Shown here: positions 44,121 to 55,382 of the stretch, piece after piece
How positions within the stretch are numbered: position 1 is the stretch's first letter
Layout of the letters: every line of letters begins with the position of its first letter
Origin: Eupeodes corollae
Taxonomy: Eukaryota; Arthropoda; Insecta; Diptera; Syrphidae
NCBI RefSeq assembly: GCF_945859685.1
Contig: NC_079147.1
Location: 92,806,315 to 92,870,314, forward strand
Direction of reading: 5' to 3'
Length of the DNA: 64,000 bases
Position numbers and translations under genes: made by a program
The notes under the pieces: model-generated
Told to the model about the DNA's origin: nothing
Seen by the model: only the letters and a program-made list of their open reading frames with translations
Databases searched by the model: none

Positions 44121-44245
44121 GGTGGCGGAACAGTGCGTAGAGAACCAGGACCTATTGACTTACAACTCTCAACCATTCCAGTGTGCGAGCACTGTTATCA
44201 GGGATGGAGGGGTCCTACAGTTTATATGCCGAATGCCTGCTCAGT
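44121..44245 (-). mobile_element. tRNA-derived SINE, body only
   Basis: Body sequence ttacaactctcaaccattcc, gtgtgcgagcactgttatc and gggatggaggggtcctacag (44,159-44,222) matches the SINE copies at 19.9 and 28.8 kb. The tRNA-like head that should lie to the right (minus orientation) is missing; a minus-strand LINE fragment begins there instead. Confidence 0.6.
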
Positions 44246-44261
44246 CTTAGGTAAAAACCCT

Positions 44262-45690
44262 CTACTCTAACCATACAGTGTCAAAGACCTTTTCCAAATA
44301 AACCAGAACACCACCTGTGCATTGATGTTTTGATTTATTCAATTGGATATCAGAAACGAGTTTAGACGCAGAATGAATTGTGTCATGACCCGCCTTGAAC
44401 CCGAACTGTTTATCCGGAATTATTTTGTTGTCAGCAGCCCACTTATTTTGAGCCCTATTGATGATCTTTTCGAAAACATTGCTTATACTCGGAAGAGGAC
44501 TTATCGACCGAAGATTTGACGGGTTGGAGTTGTCCTTTCCCTTTTTTCGGGAGAGGATGACCCACAGCGATCTTCCAATGCACTTCATAATATGTTATTC
44601 AGTGCATTATTGAAGAGTGTGGTATAAATGTTAATTGCCTCCATCGATATATGTATGTCTTAGTACAAAGTTGGATATACCACCGACACCTGCTGACTTT
44701 TTGTTTTTTATTGAGTTGAAGATGAAGCCTAACCTTCGTCACTAACAAGTGACTTGATCCCGTTTGCTCGGCGATTATGGCATTTGCCAAGGAATCGTCA
44801 TTGAACCGCGGTTCTCAGATCGCCATTGTGTCATACCATTTCGAAGGTAAAAGTGATTAAGTAGGGCTCTGTTTTCCAGGTCGTGGTTGGGGCGAATGCT
44901 AAAATTCACCTTGTACACTTGCTGGAAAGCAGCTTTCACCACCTCCACTTTTTAATTCGGATCTTCAATTATGTAAAAGTCATCGTCAAAGATGGCTTAC
45001 TCTGGATCTATTTGCGCTGTCCTGAGTACGTCTCTGTTCTCTTCAGTTCTTTGGAGTTTAAGACACGGAAGGTCATTATCGTTTTTTTTCCTGAATATCT
45101 TGTTGATTTTAGGGGAACATACTAGGGTCACTCGAATTAACTGACCGGATCTTGCGGTCCCAGTACTTGTTAATTGATAACCTGTAGTTTTCCTTAATCA
45201 ACAGATTGACATTTTTTATTGACGACTTTAGTATCCTAACCTCCAAGTCATGTGGGACTGTAAGTCGTCTGTACAAGTTTTTGAGTCTTGCCAGTAAGAC
45301 ACTCTTGTGCCTTCGCAGTGAGTCAATAGTCGCGTTTCTGTAAGCGTCCATTTGGTCCCGTTCTTTATACTTTGGTTTGTCCGTTCCATCGTTCGTTTAA
45401 TTGTTTCGTCCATCTGTTGTAAATGTTGGCCAATTTCTGTATTTGTCAGGTTCCTGTTGTTTGGTGGGGTCACTCGAACGAAGTTCTCTCGCTAGGGCGT
45501 TGATGAAACGAAGCCAGCGCATCTTACTGTAATGGTAAGAGTACATTGCAACGTATTCCTCCAAATCCACGAGTTCGGTCGGAATCTGCATTACGGCAGA
45601 CAGTCCGCAGTGATCACTGTCGTACTCGACTGTCTGTAAGCAGTTTCGAGTCTGGTGTTGTACAGCAAAAGATCTAGAAAGGAGCCGCTT
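44262..45690 (-). pseudogene. Minus-strand non-LTR retrotransposon, EN end to RT motif A
   Basis: Different family from the Jockey-like copies. In minus-strand order the endonuclease end (about 45,690-45,480) reads LDLLLYNTRLE, then in another frame IPTELVDLEEYVAMYSYHYS. The linker (45,400-45,120) reads IDSLRRHKSVLLARLKNLYR and LSINKYWDRKIRSV. The RT entry follows (about 44,700), then SRKKGKDNSNPSNLRSISPL (44,555-44,500) and DKQFGFKAGHDTIHSASKLV (44,410-44,350). Motif A reads GVLVYLEKVFDTVWLE (44,310-44,262), with Leu-Glu where Asp-Val is usual, so the catalytic Asp may be lost. Everything after motif A is gone; the body of a SINE lies there. The clade is not determined (Jockey-like or I-like). 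Confidence 0.75.
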
Positions 45691-46018
45691 CTTTGATACG
45701 ATGGCTTTTCAGTACCGATCAATTGGCCGTCAATATCGTGCGATTGTTAAAGCTCATGTCTATACAGACAAGCACACTTCAATTGCCTCATTGGAAGACA
45801 ACATTATAGCATTTATTCGTGAGATAACTGCGAAATATTGGAAAGAGTGTGCCAACATTGGACTAAGCGGATGGACATTTGAGGCGCAGTCAAGATCAAC
45901 TTAAACGTTAAATTATATGGACCATATTATCGATTCAAATAAAAATTTCATGGATTTTTTTAAATTGTATGTGTTTTTTTTTTAAAACTTTCCTATGGCT
46001 TTTAAAAATAACCCTTTA
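45691..46018 (+). pseudogene. mariner-like transposase, C-terminal end and right terminus
   Basis: The open frame 45,701-45,904 reads VKAHVYTDKHTSIASLEDNI then IAFIREITAKYWKECANI, the C-terminal helix region of a mariner-type transposase. In a shifted frame the preceding codons give NWPSISCDC, the remains of the WPPRSCDLTPLD motif, with the following LWG lost by a deletion. The conserved end (RSRGQHLxEIIF-like) is only hinted at after 45,885. Downstream the sequence cctatggcttttaaaaataa-cccttta (about 45,993-46,018) resembles the right terminal inverted repeat of such elements. The N-terminal two thirds are absent. Confidence 0.7.
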
Positions 46019-46129
46019 TTTTTTTTAAATACAAAACTTAAATGTTGACATTTTTAATTATCAAATAATATAATGACATTATGCGAACCTGCAGAAAAAA
46101 ATTGCATGGAAACTGCTGTTATTTTTAGT

Positions 46130-46365
46130 CTTTAGCTAATCTACTTAAAACTTTTATTTCCGAGTTTGAACTTAATCGACACCAAGGGTTTGGGCTGTAA
46201 GAGTGACGATAGACAGACGGATGGAATCGGGGGACCCACTTTTTTCGACTTCTCTACCATTTTTATGTCATGTTTGATTATAATTTAAAATCCGAAATTT
46301 GTCCGAATGCAATACTTAGTTCTTATACGTTGCAAGTAATAATGAAAAATTCAGATGATTTATTA
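46130..46365 (+). repeat. Dispersed repeat B, copy 1 (right end)
   Basis: The stretch with gagtttgaacttaatcgac, gggctgtaagagtg, gacagacgg, gggacccac, ttttcgacttctctacca and tcatgtttgatta matches 52,875-53,085 in the same order (about 75-80% by eye). It closes in both copies with an aatgcaata-tacg-gcaagtaata-like stretch and a run of A. No coding capacity. The element class is unknown. Confidence 0.6.
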
Positions 46366-48811
46366 AAGAAGAATATTATATTGAAGAGATGCCAAGACTT
46401 GGTTGTTTTTTTTCTCAAATTTCTAAAACATTTCTTTTGTGTTTTATTTTTTATCTAAAAACCCTAAATAGCTGATAATGGTTAAGGATTCCGAAAAAAT
46501 CTCAATATCCTCTACTCAAACTCATTCCCCTTTAAAAACATGCGCAACTAAAAAGCAGCTTGTTTAATAAAATGTTTCAATAAATATCCCTGAGATCTCA
46601 AATAATTACTATATATGTTTTGATTTTAAATTTAGTTCAATTGGTCAATTGCGGTGTACATTTGAAAATTTTAGAACTGTGTTCATCATTTTAATGTTAT
46701 GATTTTTGAATTATCCCTTTTACCTCTCACTTAAAATTAGATAAGTACTATTTATACTTAAAAGGTATAAGTTTAAAATACTTAATAAAACACCTAAATG
46801 TTTTATAAATACAAAAAGTATGATTTTGATTTATATATATATTGCGTTTTATGATACACATTCATACATAAATGTTGTTTTGTTGGGGGACAACGCAGCT
46901 TAAGTAGGTATTTTTCCAAGATTCTATTAAAACAGCCGTTATACCCGAATACCGTTGTAATTCGGGATAAACAAGTTACCAAATTCATAAAGGTCATGTC
47001 CTGTCCTATTACCATATTCAGTTTGGACCATCCTTTACGGTATACCCTGTTTATGTAAATGTAGTTGGAAGCTTCGGATAAAAGTGCCCGAAATATGAAA
47101 GTAATCATATTCAAATCACGTTTTGTAAATATTGATTTTAGGTAAAAACATAAGTCACAACCCATTTGACCATCCCCTCGACATACATAGATACATTTAA
47201 CGAATTAGTCACACATGTTTATCATAATCATCATCAGTGACAATAACGACACTCCAAAAGGTGTTATGGTGGTCGCTATCTCGGTAGTTGATGTCACTCC
47301 TAAGAGTAATTATATGTTTACGCCACGTGCCGGAAGGAAAATGTATTTTTTAAACCGGATTATAACGGCGGCAACGGAATTCCTACGTGCGTCGCAGTCC
47401 CACCCTTTGCGAATCTGCAAAGTGGTCCTTGAACCATTTTTATTCTGTCCAAAAATCCTTAAAAATAAATCTCTCCTTCTCTTCCTTGTTTACGTATATA
47501 TTTTTAACATCTACCTCTAGACCTACTTTGTAGTATGTATGAAATTATAAATTGATGTAAACATGGATTTCACTGCCACCTTCCTCTCTTGATTGTACCA
47601 TGATATCATTTAATGTGTAAACTTTACACGTGTGTAGGATTCAACATAGACATAAACATAAGATATACCACCACTTCTCAGGGTTTCCAGATTGGGCTAC
47701 TTATCGTAAATTGAGCTATGTTTTTCCAAGATTGAAGAAAAAGAAGTTAGTATTTCAGTCCATTAGGATGAAAATTACGATAGTTTTTAACAATTTGACT
47801 GCTTTAAAAATGTTAAAAACATTAATAGAGTTAAAATTGATGAAACATTATTTTGTACGAACACAAAATTTATATTTTCATCTACGTTGTTTTTGTTTTA
47901 ATAATGTGGGCTACAACTACTATCGATCTAGTTCAGGACATGGCAACCCTATTACACCCGTATACATTTATGTACATTGTACTTTGATATATTTTTTTAT
48001 AAAGTGAGTTTTAACTATGATACGGACAATTAGATGTTTGAGAGTTTTCTTTTTTCTACTTCAAAAAATAGTCGTCCTGAAATAGGACCTAATTGGATAA
48101 TAAGGTTTGGTCACATCACTCAATTCAAGATTATAAAAGCATCCATTGATGATAGGTTGAATGTATATCTTGTGTAGTATCATCTGCTCCATGATGAATC
48201 TGTGAAGGATAAGAGAGTACAATAATTAAGGTTTGCATTTATTGGATTTGTTATAAATATATCATGATGTATAATATTTCCCTGCTTAGTTATTAGAGGG
48301 TATCTGTGAAGAAATGAGGAAAGCATAAAAGAAAATCTCATAGAATCCCATTGAGAATTTGTTTGGTTTCCTACGTATAAATTTTATTTTATCTTTATAA
48401 ATAGATTTGATACCAAAAGCAATCTTTCAACTGAATGGTTTTTATGAAAACGTGTACTGAAATGTGATAAGTACCTTAAGCTGGACTATAGAATTACAAC
48501 AATAAGGAGCACATCACAGCTTCTGAAATGGTATACGAACACTAAGCTAAATAGTGTTGGAAAAAAAAGTAGAAACAACCTACACCTGTAACTGTGAGAG
48601 GTGCCGTGAAATAATACCAACTTTAAAAACTTGTGCTTTTTGCATTTTTCAAAAGTAAAATAAGGACAATTTTTAGCAGTTGGTCATATTGCACCCCGAC
48701 TAAGTGATATAAGTCCAAACTATTTTCAGAAATAAGACCAACTTAACTGCTAGAGCACGCTATAGGATTTAAGGTAGGTGCGAGGTTGAGTGCATGCAAA
48801 GTTCTTTCCAA
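46366..48811. other. Intergenic DNA with three unrecognised frames (46.8-48.0 kb)
   Basis: Frames 46,803-47,165 (-, 120 codons), 47,215-47,520 (+, 101 codons) and 47,630-48,007 (+, 125 codons) are longer than most chance frames here but contain no motif I recognise. The part around 47,210-47,440 is clearly richer in G+C than its surroundings. None has an obvious exon context, and the last is Lys/Phe/Tyr-rich like a random AT-rich translation. The words gattgggctacttatcg and attgagctatg at about 47,691-47,721 resemble the aatagccca minisatellite. Host exons cannot be excluded. Confidence 0.3.
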
Positions 48812-49275
48812 AAATAAATCCAATTTGTCGAATTGAAAAATCATGACACTTTCCGACGTTTCAAGGTCCCTAGAATCAAAATAAAGATTTTTAGAGATAT
48901 GGATGCGTGTGTACGTCCGAACATTCGAAAAGCTTTTTTTAGTCGTCCATATCTGTTATGCATTATAATAATGCAGAAAGACAACAAAGAGACTCTAAAA
49001 TGAATTGAGTGGGTGGTGAAAATATTAGTTCAGCCAAAGTACCTCACGAACCAATAACGCTAAAGACGTAAATTAAATTTTATTTTATATACTGTATTAT
49101 TATTATTATTATTTTAGAAAAATACAGCTGATAGTTTTTTGTAAAAAATCTACAAAAAATTAAGAAATGATATTGAAATCAAAATTATATTATCAGATGC
49201 AGAACATTATTGTCAAACTTTTGGTTCATTTTTAGAAAACTCCAATTGACAATTTTTTTCCAAAAATAACTATAA
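48812..49275 (-). repeat. Family A repeat, copy 7 (eroded)
   Basis: Minus-oriented: aatttgtcgaattgaaaaat (48,824), gacgtttcaaggtccctaga (about 48,858), gtgtgtacgtccgaac, taataatgcagaaag (48,966) and acgaaccaataacgctaaag (about 49,047). The terminal hairpin is lost, and the A-rich modules fade out after about 49,270. Confidence 0.7.
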
Positions 49276-49369
49276 TAATCTATTTATAATCTAGTCAATT
49301 CTATTTATTTATTACATAATTTATATCATATATATTATATTATTTATTATTATTATTAATATTATAAAT

Positions 49370-49800
49370 TCAAAAGTAACTCTGTCTGTCTGTCTGTTAC
49401 TCAATCAAGCCTAAACTACTGAACCAATGGAATTTGGTATTGAGATATTCTGATACCCAAGAAAGGACATAAGCTATTTTTTACTCCGGGAAAATGACGC
49501 ATTCCCTTGGGAAAATTCAGGTGGGCTGATTACTTTTACGCCAAAACTAGTGAACAGATTGAAATGAAATTTCGTAAGGAGATAGTTTGAGACTTAAGAA
49601 AGGACATGAGTTACTTTTGACCTGGAAAGCAACGCATTCCTATGGGAAAAATTAGTTTCTTTAAATCTAATCGCTTTCACTTCAAATTACCAAAGATTCA
49701 AATAATATTTTGATAAAATTGGTATTACGGGAAAACAACGCATTCCCAATCTTATAAAATAAGTTGTCGAACATGTTGAACTTATAATACACGTATATTA
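49370..49800 (+). repeat. TCTG-microsatellite-headed repeat, probably Helitron non-coding 5' sequence
   Basis: It starts with aagtaactctgtctgtctgt (about 49,373), followed by gttactcaatcaagcctaaa. A unit then recurs about three times: aaaggacataagctattttt near 49,463, aaaggacatgagttactttt near 49,599, with gggaaaacaacgcattccc-like words at about 49,490, 49,625 and 49,735. This TCTG(n)-GTTAC... motif is one I know as common non-autonomous Helitron-like sequence in insects. It lies 240 bp upstream of Helitron coding remains in the same orientation, which fits a single element. It is followed at about 49,803 by a GC-rich ggcttcgcgcgccccgtgcc stretch. Confidence 0.55.
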
Positions 49801-50039
49801 ACGTGGGCTTCGCGCGCCCCGTGCCTCAAGCCCTCAACGTTAGACGCAAACTGTGCGTCTTCAGCATTATTTAATTTCAGGAACTCCAAGGCTACAAATA
49901 CCGTTAATGATGTTCAAACCTATCAGTCTGTTAGGGTTTCGTTAACGTGAAAGGCACCCCTCCGATACTCACCACAGTGTGCATTTAGAAAACGGCGAAA
50001 GTGTCTATTTTACGGAAAATATTTTTTTTGAACTCTGTA

Positions 50040-51400
50040 CAAGAGATGAGTTTGCAAGAACGCTTCTTTACGTCGAGGTACACCTGGAATTCAACACGAA
50101 AAGAATGGAAACGTAGCGTTCAAGGAGTGCCACTTCAAAATTGGAGTGGTGTCAAATCCTGAGATGCCTTAGTGCGAGTATACACTGTCCATGTTAGTAA
50201 CATGGAATGTTTCTGTTTGAGAATGCTGTTACATCATGTGCGTGGGCCAATCTCTTTTAATGATCTAGTAAAGCATAATGATCAAGAATTTACAATATTT
50301 CGAGAGACGTGTGAGGGTTACTAGAAAACAACAACCAGTTAGAACTAACTCTAGAGGAGGCCGCACAATCTGCTCCCAAAGTGCGAGAGCTTTTTGCTAT
50401 ATTTTGCTATATTTTGCAGAACACAGAGAATTGGGGAAGCTAGCAGTGATTTAGTTCGAGAATTAAATTATATTAATGTCCCTTTAGAGAAGAGTATAAC
50501 AGAGGATGTTCCACTTTTAAATTCAGAAAAAAAAGGAAAAAGTTTTTGACACAGTTTTCTTTTGCATCAATTTTTAGCTCAAATTCTAAAAAACAATGGA
50601 GTTGCTTTAGCGGGAATAACAGCTACGCTTAGTGGTGCACGGACAGAGCACTCGGTTCTGAAACTGCCGGAGAACTTAGCGCATTTGGAAACGCCAGTAT
50701 GTTATATCAGCAAAAGTAGTGATTGTGGAAGAATGTTGCAGCAGTGTAAATTGTTGGCTTAGGATGAATGTACAATGTCCCACTAAAAAGCAGTTGAGGC
50801 ACTAGATCGTACACTGAAAGGCATCAAGCACAACCGGGCTACCATGGGAGGGATGGTGGTTCTCTTAGCTAGCGACAGACAGGCCCTGCCGGTAATTGCT
50901 AGAGGTACAACGGCAGATGAAATAAATGCATGTTTGAAAGCACAAATGTTTTGTCTGACTACGAATATGCGAGTACGGCTACACAATAATTCTCAAGCAG
51001 GACAATATGCATGCCACTGCTCCTCCAAAAATCGGAGAAGAATGTATGCCAATAGACTGTAACCGCTCGATTACGTTGAGTCATGAATTCTGTCAAATTG
51101 TCTGTAGCACATATGAATTAAAAAGTAATGTTTATCCAAACAAATTATGTCGCAGGTAGAGGGAGATATTATCGAGTACCTCTCAGTCTCAGTAGACAAC
51201 ATTATAGACACGGAGCAAGTAACATCATACCTCATAGAGTTTCTTAATTCTTTGGAATTATCAGTGGTGCCTTCTCATAAGTTAAGATTGAAGGTTGGTG
51301 TTCCAGTCCTGTTAATAAGAAATCTTGACGCACCAAACCAAACGACGAAATATTATAAAAGCTACATTCATGACTGGGTCGCACAAACTTGCTCCTGTAT
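50040..51400 (+). pseudogene. Helitron helicase (PIF1-like) remnant, part 1
   Basis: Rolling-circle transposon protein; the helicase domain unwinds DNA during transposition. Several frames line up in family order: LLYVEV near 50,068, then MLLHHVRGPISFNDL (50,221-50,268). VPLLNSEK (about 50,505-50,530) follows, after which the Walker A loop (GGTGKT region) is absent. Then GITATLSGARTEHSVLKLPE (50,613-50,672) and TPVCYISKSSDCG (50,690-50,730) precede the motif II segment DECTMSH (50,763-50,783) with a stop just after it. AVEALDRTLKGIKHNRATMG is at 50,791-50,850. LLASDRQALPVIARGTTADE at 50,863-50,922 has lost the Phe of the usual DFRQ. TTNMRVRLHN is at 50,958-50,990. Finally GDIIEYLSVSVDNI and LRLKVGVPVLLIRNLDAPN (51,282-51,340) are present. 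The Rep (HUH) nuclease domain was not found upstream. Confidence 0.85.
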
Positions 51401-53087
51401 TCAAAGAGTCTGTTTAAAAAATTACCTATATAAGATTAAAAAATATACCTGTTAAATAAGTTTGTAAGCATACTTAACGAAAACAATTGTTTGTGTATTC
51501 AACTAGTTCGTTCAAAGCTTTTTCCTTTATATAGCCTTATATTAATTTCATATTAGAAGAACCAAGATGGAAAATAAATTATCTGAAGATAAGAAAAAGG
51601 CAGAACATGTATGTTTAAATTGTAAAGCGATCGCATATTGGTTGTGTTGCTCTAAAACGTATAAAGAATAGTTGATTGGCGTGCTCAGCTTTATGCAGAT
51701 AGACGGATAAAGACATGTTTATGCTCATAATGAAGGAATGTTATTGGTAGTAGAAGGTGCTTACTACAATCCAATGACATTCCTTCATTCCTACAAGTTT
51801 TCAGCGCAAACAAGAAGTTATTACGTTTAGTTTATTTTTTTCGTTAAATTTTAAAAGAAATAAGCATTCGAACAAGTACAAGAAATTGCAATTCATGTGT
51901 TGTATACAGTCAGGCTCTTATGCGGTTGGATTTTAGTTATGAAGTGACAGTTAAGCAATAGTTGTAGAGGTTGTACGTAACACCTATACAGGTATAATGT
52001 GTTTACATACGTTGAAAAAGCGATTCTAATAGAAAATACATATACTCTTTCTAGGCCCGTTTCTTAAACTTATACTATACTATAAATACTATAAGTATAT
52101 ATTCTATTACATAGGCCAAGGCAAGTAAAATATGTGTGAAACAACATAAGTCTTAAAGATTAATATTTTAAAAACATAGGAACAAATAAGGTACCAAGAT
52201 AATACTTCTTGATAGACACTTTAAAATAGATTATTGATTAAACATAAGATATTTACAATAGTTTTAGTTATAAAAATAATTAAATATGTATTAAATGCAT
52301 TAATTTGGATAAAAGATTGGAATGTATAATTAAAATTTTGTAAAAATAATGCGCACATGCACAGGATTTAATATGAAAAATAAGTTTGCCTTCAAAAATT
52401 TAAATGCCATTTAATAAATCAAAAAAACTTGATTTTTCAAAAATTTTATTTGAAAATCGATAGAGCGGTTTTTTTTAAATACATTTGTTATATATAAAAT
52501 TTTTCAATTTTGTTCTAAAAATATTTTTCGTATGCAGTTGTTTAGGTATTGTTAATATACCTTCTACATTTGAATTTCGTAAAAAAATGTTGACGCGTTT
52601 TTGAGATATCGAATTTTGAAAAAGAAAAATTCAATATTTTTTTAAAAATCCAAAAAATAAAAAATTTCAGTTGATAAGTTGCTGAGAAAATAAAAAAAAA
52701 AAAAACAAAATAACGGTTCTTTGAGCGGTAAAATTTTAGAGAAAATTAATCTATCGGTTTGTTTTTGTGAAAATTCGAAATATCGTTTTTTGACCAAAAA
52801 AATGTATATGGGTAACTGTTAGTTTTGATCTTAAAAAAAATGAAAAAAACGCCTAACGCGAATCTTCTCAAAACCTTAACTTTCAAGTTTGAACTCAATC
52901 GAGTATCGACCCAATGGTTTAGGCTGTAAGAGTGTGGACAGACAGACAAAACAGACCGGACGGAATGGCGGGACCCTTTTTTTCGACTTGTCTACCATCG
53001 TAATATCATGTTTGATTAAAATTTCGAGCTCGAAATATTGCACGAATGAAATATATGTATATGTCGCAAATAAAAAAATTTTCAATT
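51400..53087 (+). mobile_element. ~1.7-kb insertion splitting the Helitron helicase (contains dispersed repeat B, copy 2)
   Basis: Helitron coding similarity stops after RNLDAPN (51,340) and resumes at 53,088 in the next conserved block, with only about 40 residues' worth of family sequence missing. So about 1.7 kb is foreign or heavily rearranged. Its right end (52,875-53,085) is repeat B, also at 46,130-46,365. Inside lies a strong hairpin (51,729-51,789). The stretch 52,380-52,870 is AT-rich with tttcaaaaattttattt- and gtaaaattttag-like words. A 34-codon ATG frame at 51,567-51,671 has CLNC and CC pairs but no known match. No terminal repeats or transposase were recognised. Confidence 0.5.
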
Positions 53088-53345
53088 TCCCGCATTCCGA
53101 TAATTCCAACCGATTTGCCCTTTCCTTTAAAAGAGTGCAGTTTCCACTGAAAGCAGCATTTGCAATAACAATAAATAAAACTCAGGGGCAGACGCTGAAA
53201 GTTGCAGGTGTAAATTTGGAAAAAAACTACTTTTCCCATCAAAAATTGTATGTAGCGTTCTCAAGAGTCTCAAACCCCAACATCTTTATGTTCTGGCCAA
53301 GGAAGAAAAAACAAAAAAACCTCGTATATAAAAGTGCACTCACAC
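53088..53345 (+). pseudogene. Helitron helicase remnant, part 2 (C-terminal)
   Basis: In one frame 53,089-53,125 gives RIPIIPTDLPFP, a conserved junction motif. After a +1 shift the open frame continues with FKRVQFPLKAAFAITINKTQ (53,131-53,180), then GQTLKVAGVNLE (53,181-53,216), FSHQKLYVAFSRVSNPNIF (53,230-53,285) and KNLVYKSAL (about 53,317-53,343). This is the UvrD_C_2-type helicase end of Helitron proteins; TINKTQGQT and YVAFSR are helicase motifs V/VI-type signatures. It continues part 1 across the insertion. The 3' end of the element was not located. Confidence 0.85.
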
Positions 53346-54812
53346 TTAGTATGGCCTCATCCCATCTCAGCACAATTCATACATACAAAAAAGTAAAGTT
53401 CAGGTTTTTTCATACTACTATCAAAAAAAAACTATCTAATGCGGACGAAGTCTTTTTTATTTTAAAAAGAAAGAAAAGTAAGTAAAATATTACTAATTTA
53501 TACAAAATAAAACCATTTTCCAATAAGGAAATGTTGTATACCACAAGTCCTTACAATAAACTGATAACAGAAATTGGTACACTATTTTAAATAAAATGTT
53601 AAATTACATTACCTGAATCTGAATGAAATCCATTTAAAATTCAGTTATTTATTGTTGAACTAAAAATAAAAGCCATCGTTTCTATTATTTTTTCCGAAAC
53701 TGTATCTAACTCCTTATTTGTTTCAAAATTATAATTGAATACTATATTATATTTTAAGTTGAGGGAAAAAAAGGATTGTGTTTAAAGTTGCTTTAGAATA
53801 TATCACTCTATTAATGTTCGGATGAACAGCAAGGATACTAAAAGGAAGCCTGACCTTGAATCACCCATAGGGGTGATTTTTTTTGCTTCGAGTTTTAATT
53901 TTCCAGTTGCATATTAAGAGGTACTTAAATGAATAGTTTGGGCCTTATTTATAGTTTATAAAATTCTGTTAAAGAACCAAGAACTTGTGCAAGGCATACT
54001 CAGGTTTTTTTAGAACACGTTAAGTACGTGAATTTTTTACACGGCTATAATTAAATGGGGTTACTGGCAAACATGCTACGAGGATGTAATAACCATAGAA
54101 TGTAGCACAATAGTATAAAGCTGGGGTGGTTTTGGCTCTTTGGAACTACAACATCTTTTAGTCCATTGTCTCCCTTGGGCTATGTACTAACTTTCGTTTA
54201 CTCTTTCCTACTCCTTTAATTGAGAGTGAAGTAGTGATTCCATTTTCTTTGGAATTTTGTGGTTGAATTGAGGGTTACAAAAATTCTATTTTCTTTGAAA
54301 CTCGAACACTTTACTTAGTTTGCTCCTTTTGCAGGAATTGGTCAGTGGTTTTTTCTTTAGACAAGAGGTCTGGTTTTAATAGGAGCCGTAGCTTAAAAGG
54401 ACAAGGGTTAGTAGAGCTTCAAGGATTTCACTGGCCAGTTAATGTTCTTCTTAGTGTGTGAATGTTTTAAATCCTAACACTCCAGATTTCTTTACAGTCT
54501 TAAGGGAAACATCGTACTAGTTGCTGTTCAATGTTTGTTGTATACACGTTTGTACATATGTATACCTACTTATAACTTTAACTCAAAAATAAAACCGATT
54601 CGGAATGTTGCCATCAGGGGACATTTTGTGGCAAATTTAATTTTCCAAATGAAGCGAAACAATAGTTTTTAAATTACTTACCCTTCGGAAATTATAGGAA
54701 TTAAAGAAATTGCATTATGAAGCGTTGCTAAGAAATTAAAGCTAATTTTCAACGGTTCCACTTAATTTACTTGCACAAGGTGATATTAGGTAAAACTGGT
54801 ATGAATTATGTA
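53346..54812. other. AT-rich intergenic DNA without recognised gene
   Basis: It contains a perfect hairpin AATCACCC-ATAG-GGGTGATT (53,859-53,878) followed by a T run. No frame with a motif. Probable 3' flank of the Helitron or unique DNA. I could not find a CTRR-type Helitron end. Confidence 0.4.
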
Positions 54813-54965
54813 GTGCTCGTGGTGCGATGGTTAGTACGTGAGACTTTCACGCCAGAAATGTTGGGTTCAATACCTGGAATTCACAAATCCTCGAAGAGTA
54901 ATTCTTGTCATGAAAATCAACCATTCGGATTCGGTACAGCTGACTATATAAAAGAGGAACTTGTG
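54813..54965 (+). mobile_element. tRNA-derived SINE, plus-strand copy
   Basis: Head: gtgctcgtggtgcgatggtt (A-box region, 54,813-54,832), agtacgtgagactttcacgc, and gggttcaatacctgg (B-box-like, about 54,863-54,877; one mismatch to GGTTCNANNCC). Body: aattcacaaatcctcgaaga, gtaattcttgtcatgaaaat and ccattcggattcggtac, the reverse complement of the body in the minus-strand copies at 19.9, 28.8 and 44.1 kb. This shows that all four are one family. No poly-A tail is obvious. Confidence 0.72.
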
Positions 54966-55382
54966 CGTGCCGGCTAAATATTTGTCGTGTAGGGGGTAGT
55001 TTGCTAGCAAACTTCATTTTTGCTGTGAGCTTCGTTGAGTACAAAATAAAGGCAATAGCCACAATCAGACACGATATTATCGAAAAATTCATGAAATTCT
55101 TTCAAAATAAAACTGCTATAGGTATTCAAAAAGACTTCGTCATATAGTTGTATATAAATTTTGACTGAACAAATATACTAGAAGTAGAAACTAAACCATT
55201 GATGCCTACCATTATTCCTAGAAATTCATAATTTGTGTTTACTAGTGTCATCGTCACTAAGCTAAACTGCTTTTTTAGTTAAAGAAAGTCAGAACTCGGT
55301 CGCAACTACGTTCTTGTGCAGTTTTTGTTGGTATCTGAAACTGATAAATTATATTTTTTTATTTTAGTTTTTGTAGTATTTA
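54966..55382. other. AT-rich spacer without recognised gene
   Basis: No motif or repeat end is seen between the SINE and family A copy 8. Confidence 0.4.

Noticed and set aside
53859..53890. Perfect hairpin AATCACCC-ATAG-GGGTGATT followed by T run, like a bacterial terminator
   Set aside because: The window is eukaryotic and no gene ends there; rho-independent terminators do not apply.
54813..54885. tRNA gene on the plus strand
   Set aside because: A- and B-box-like words are present, but the acceptor and anticodon stems do not form and the sequence continues into a SINE body shared with other copies.
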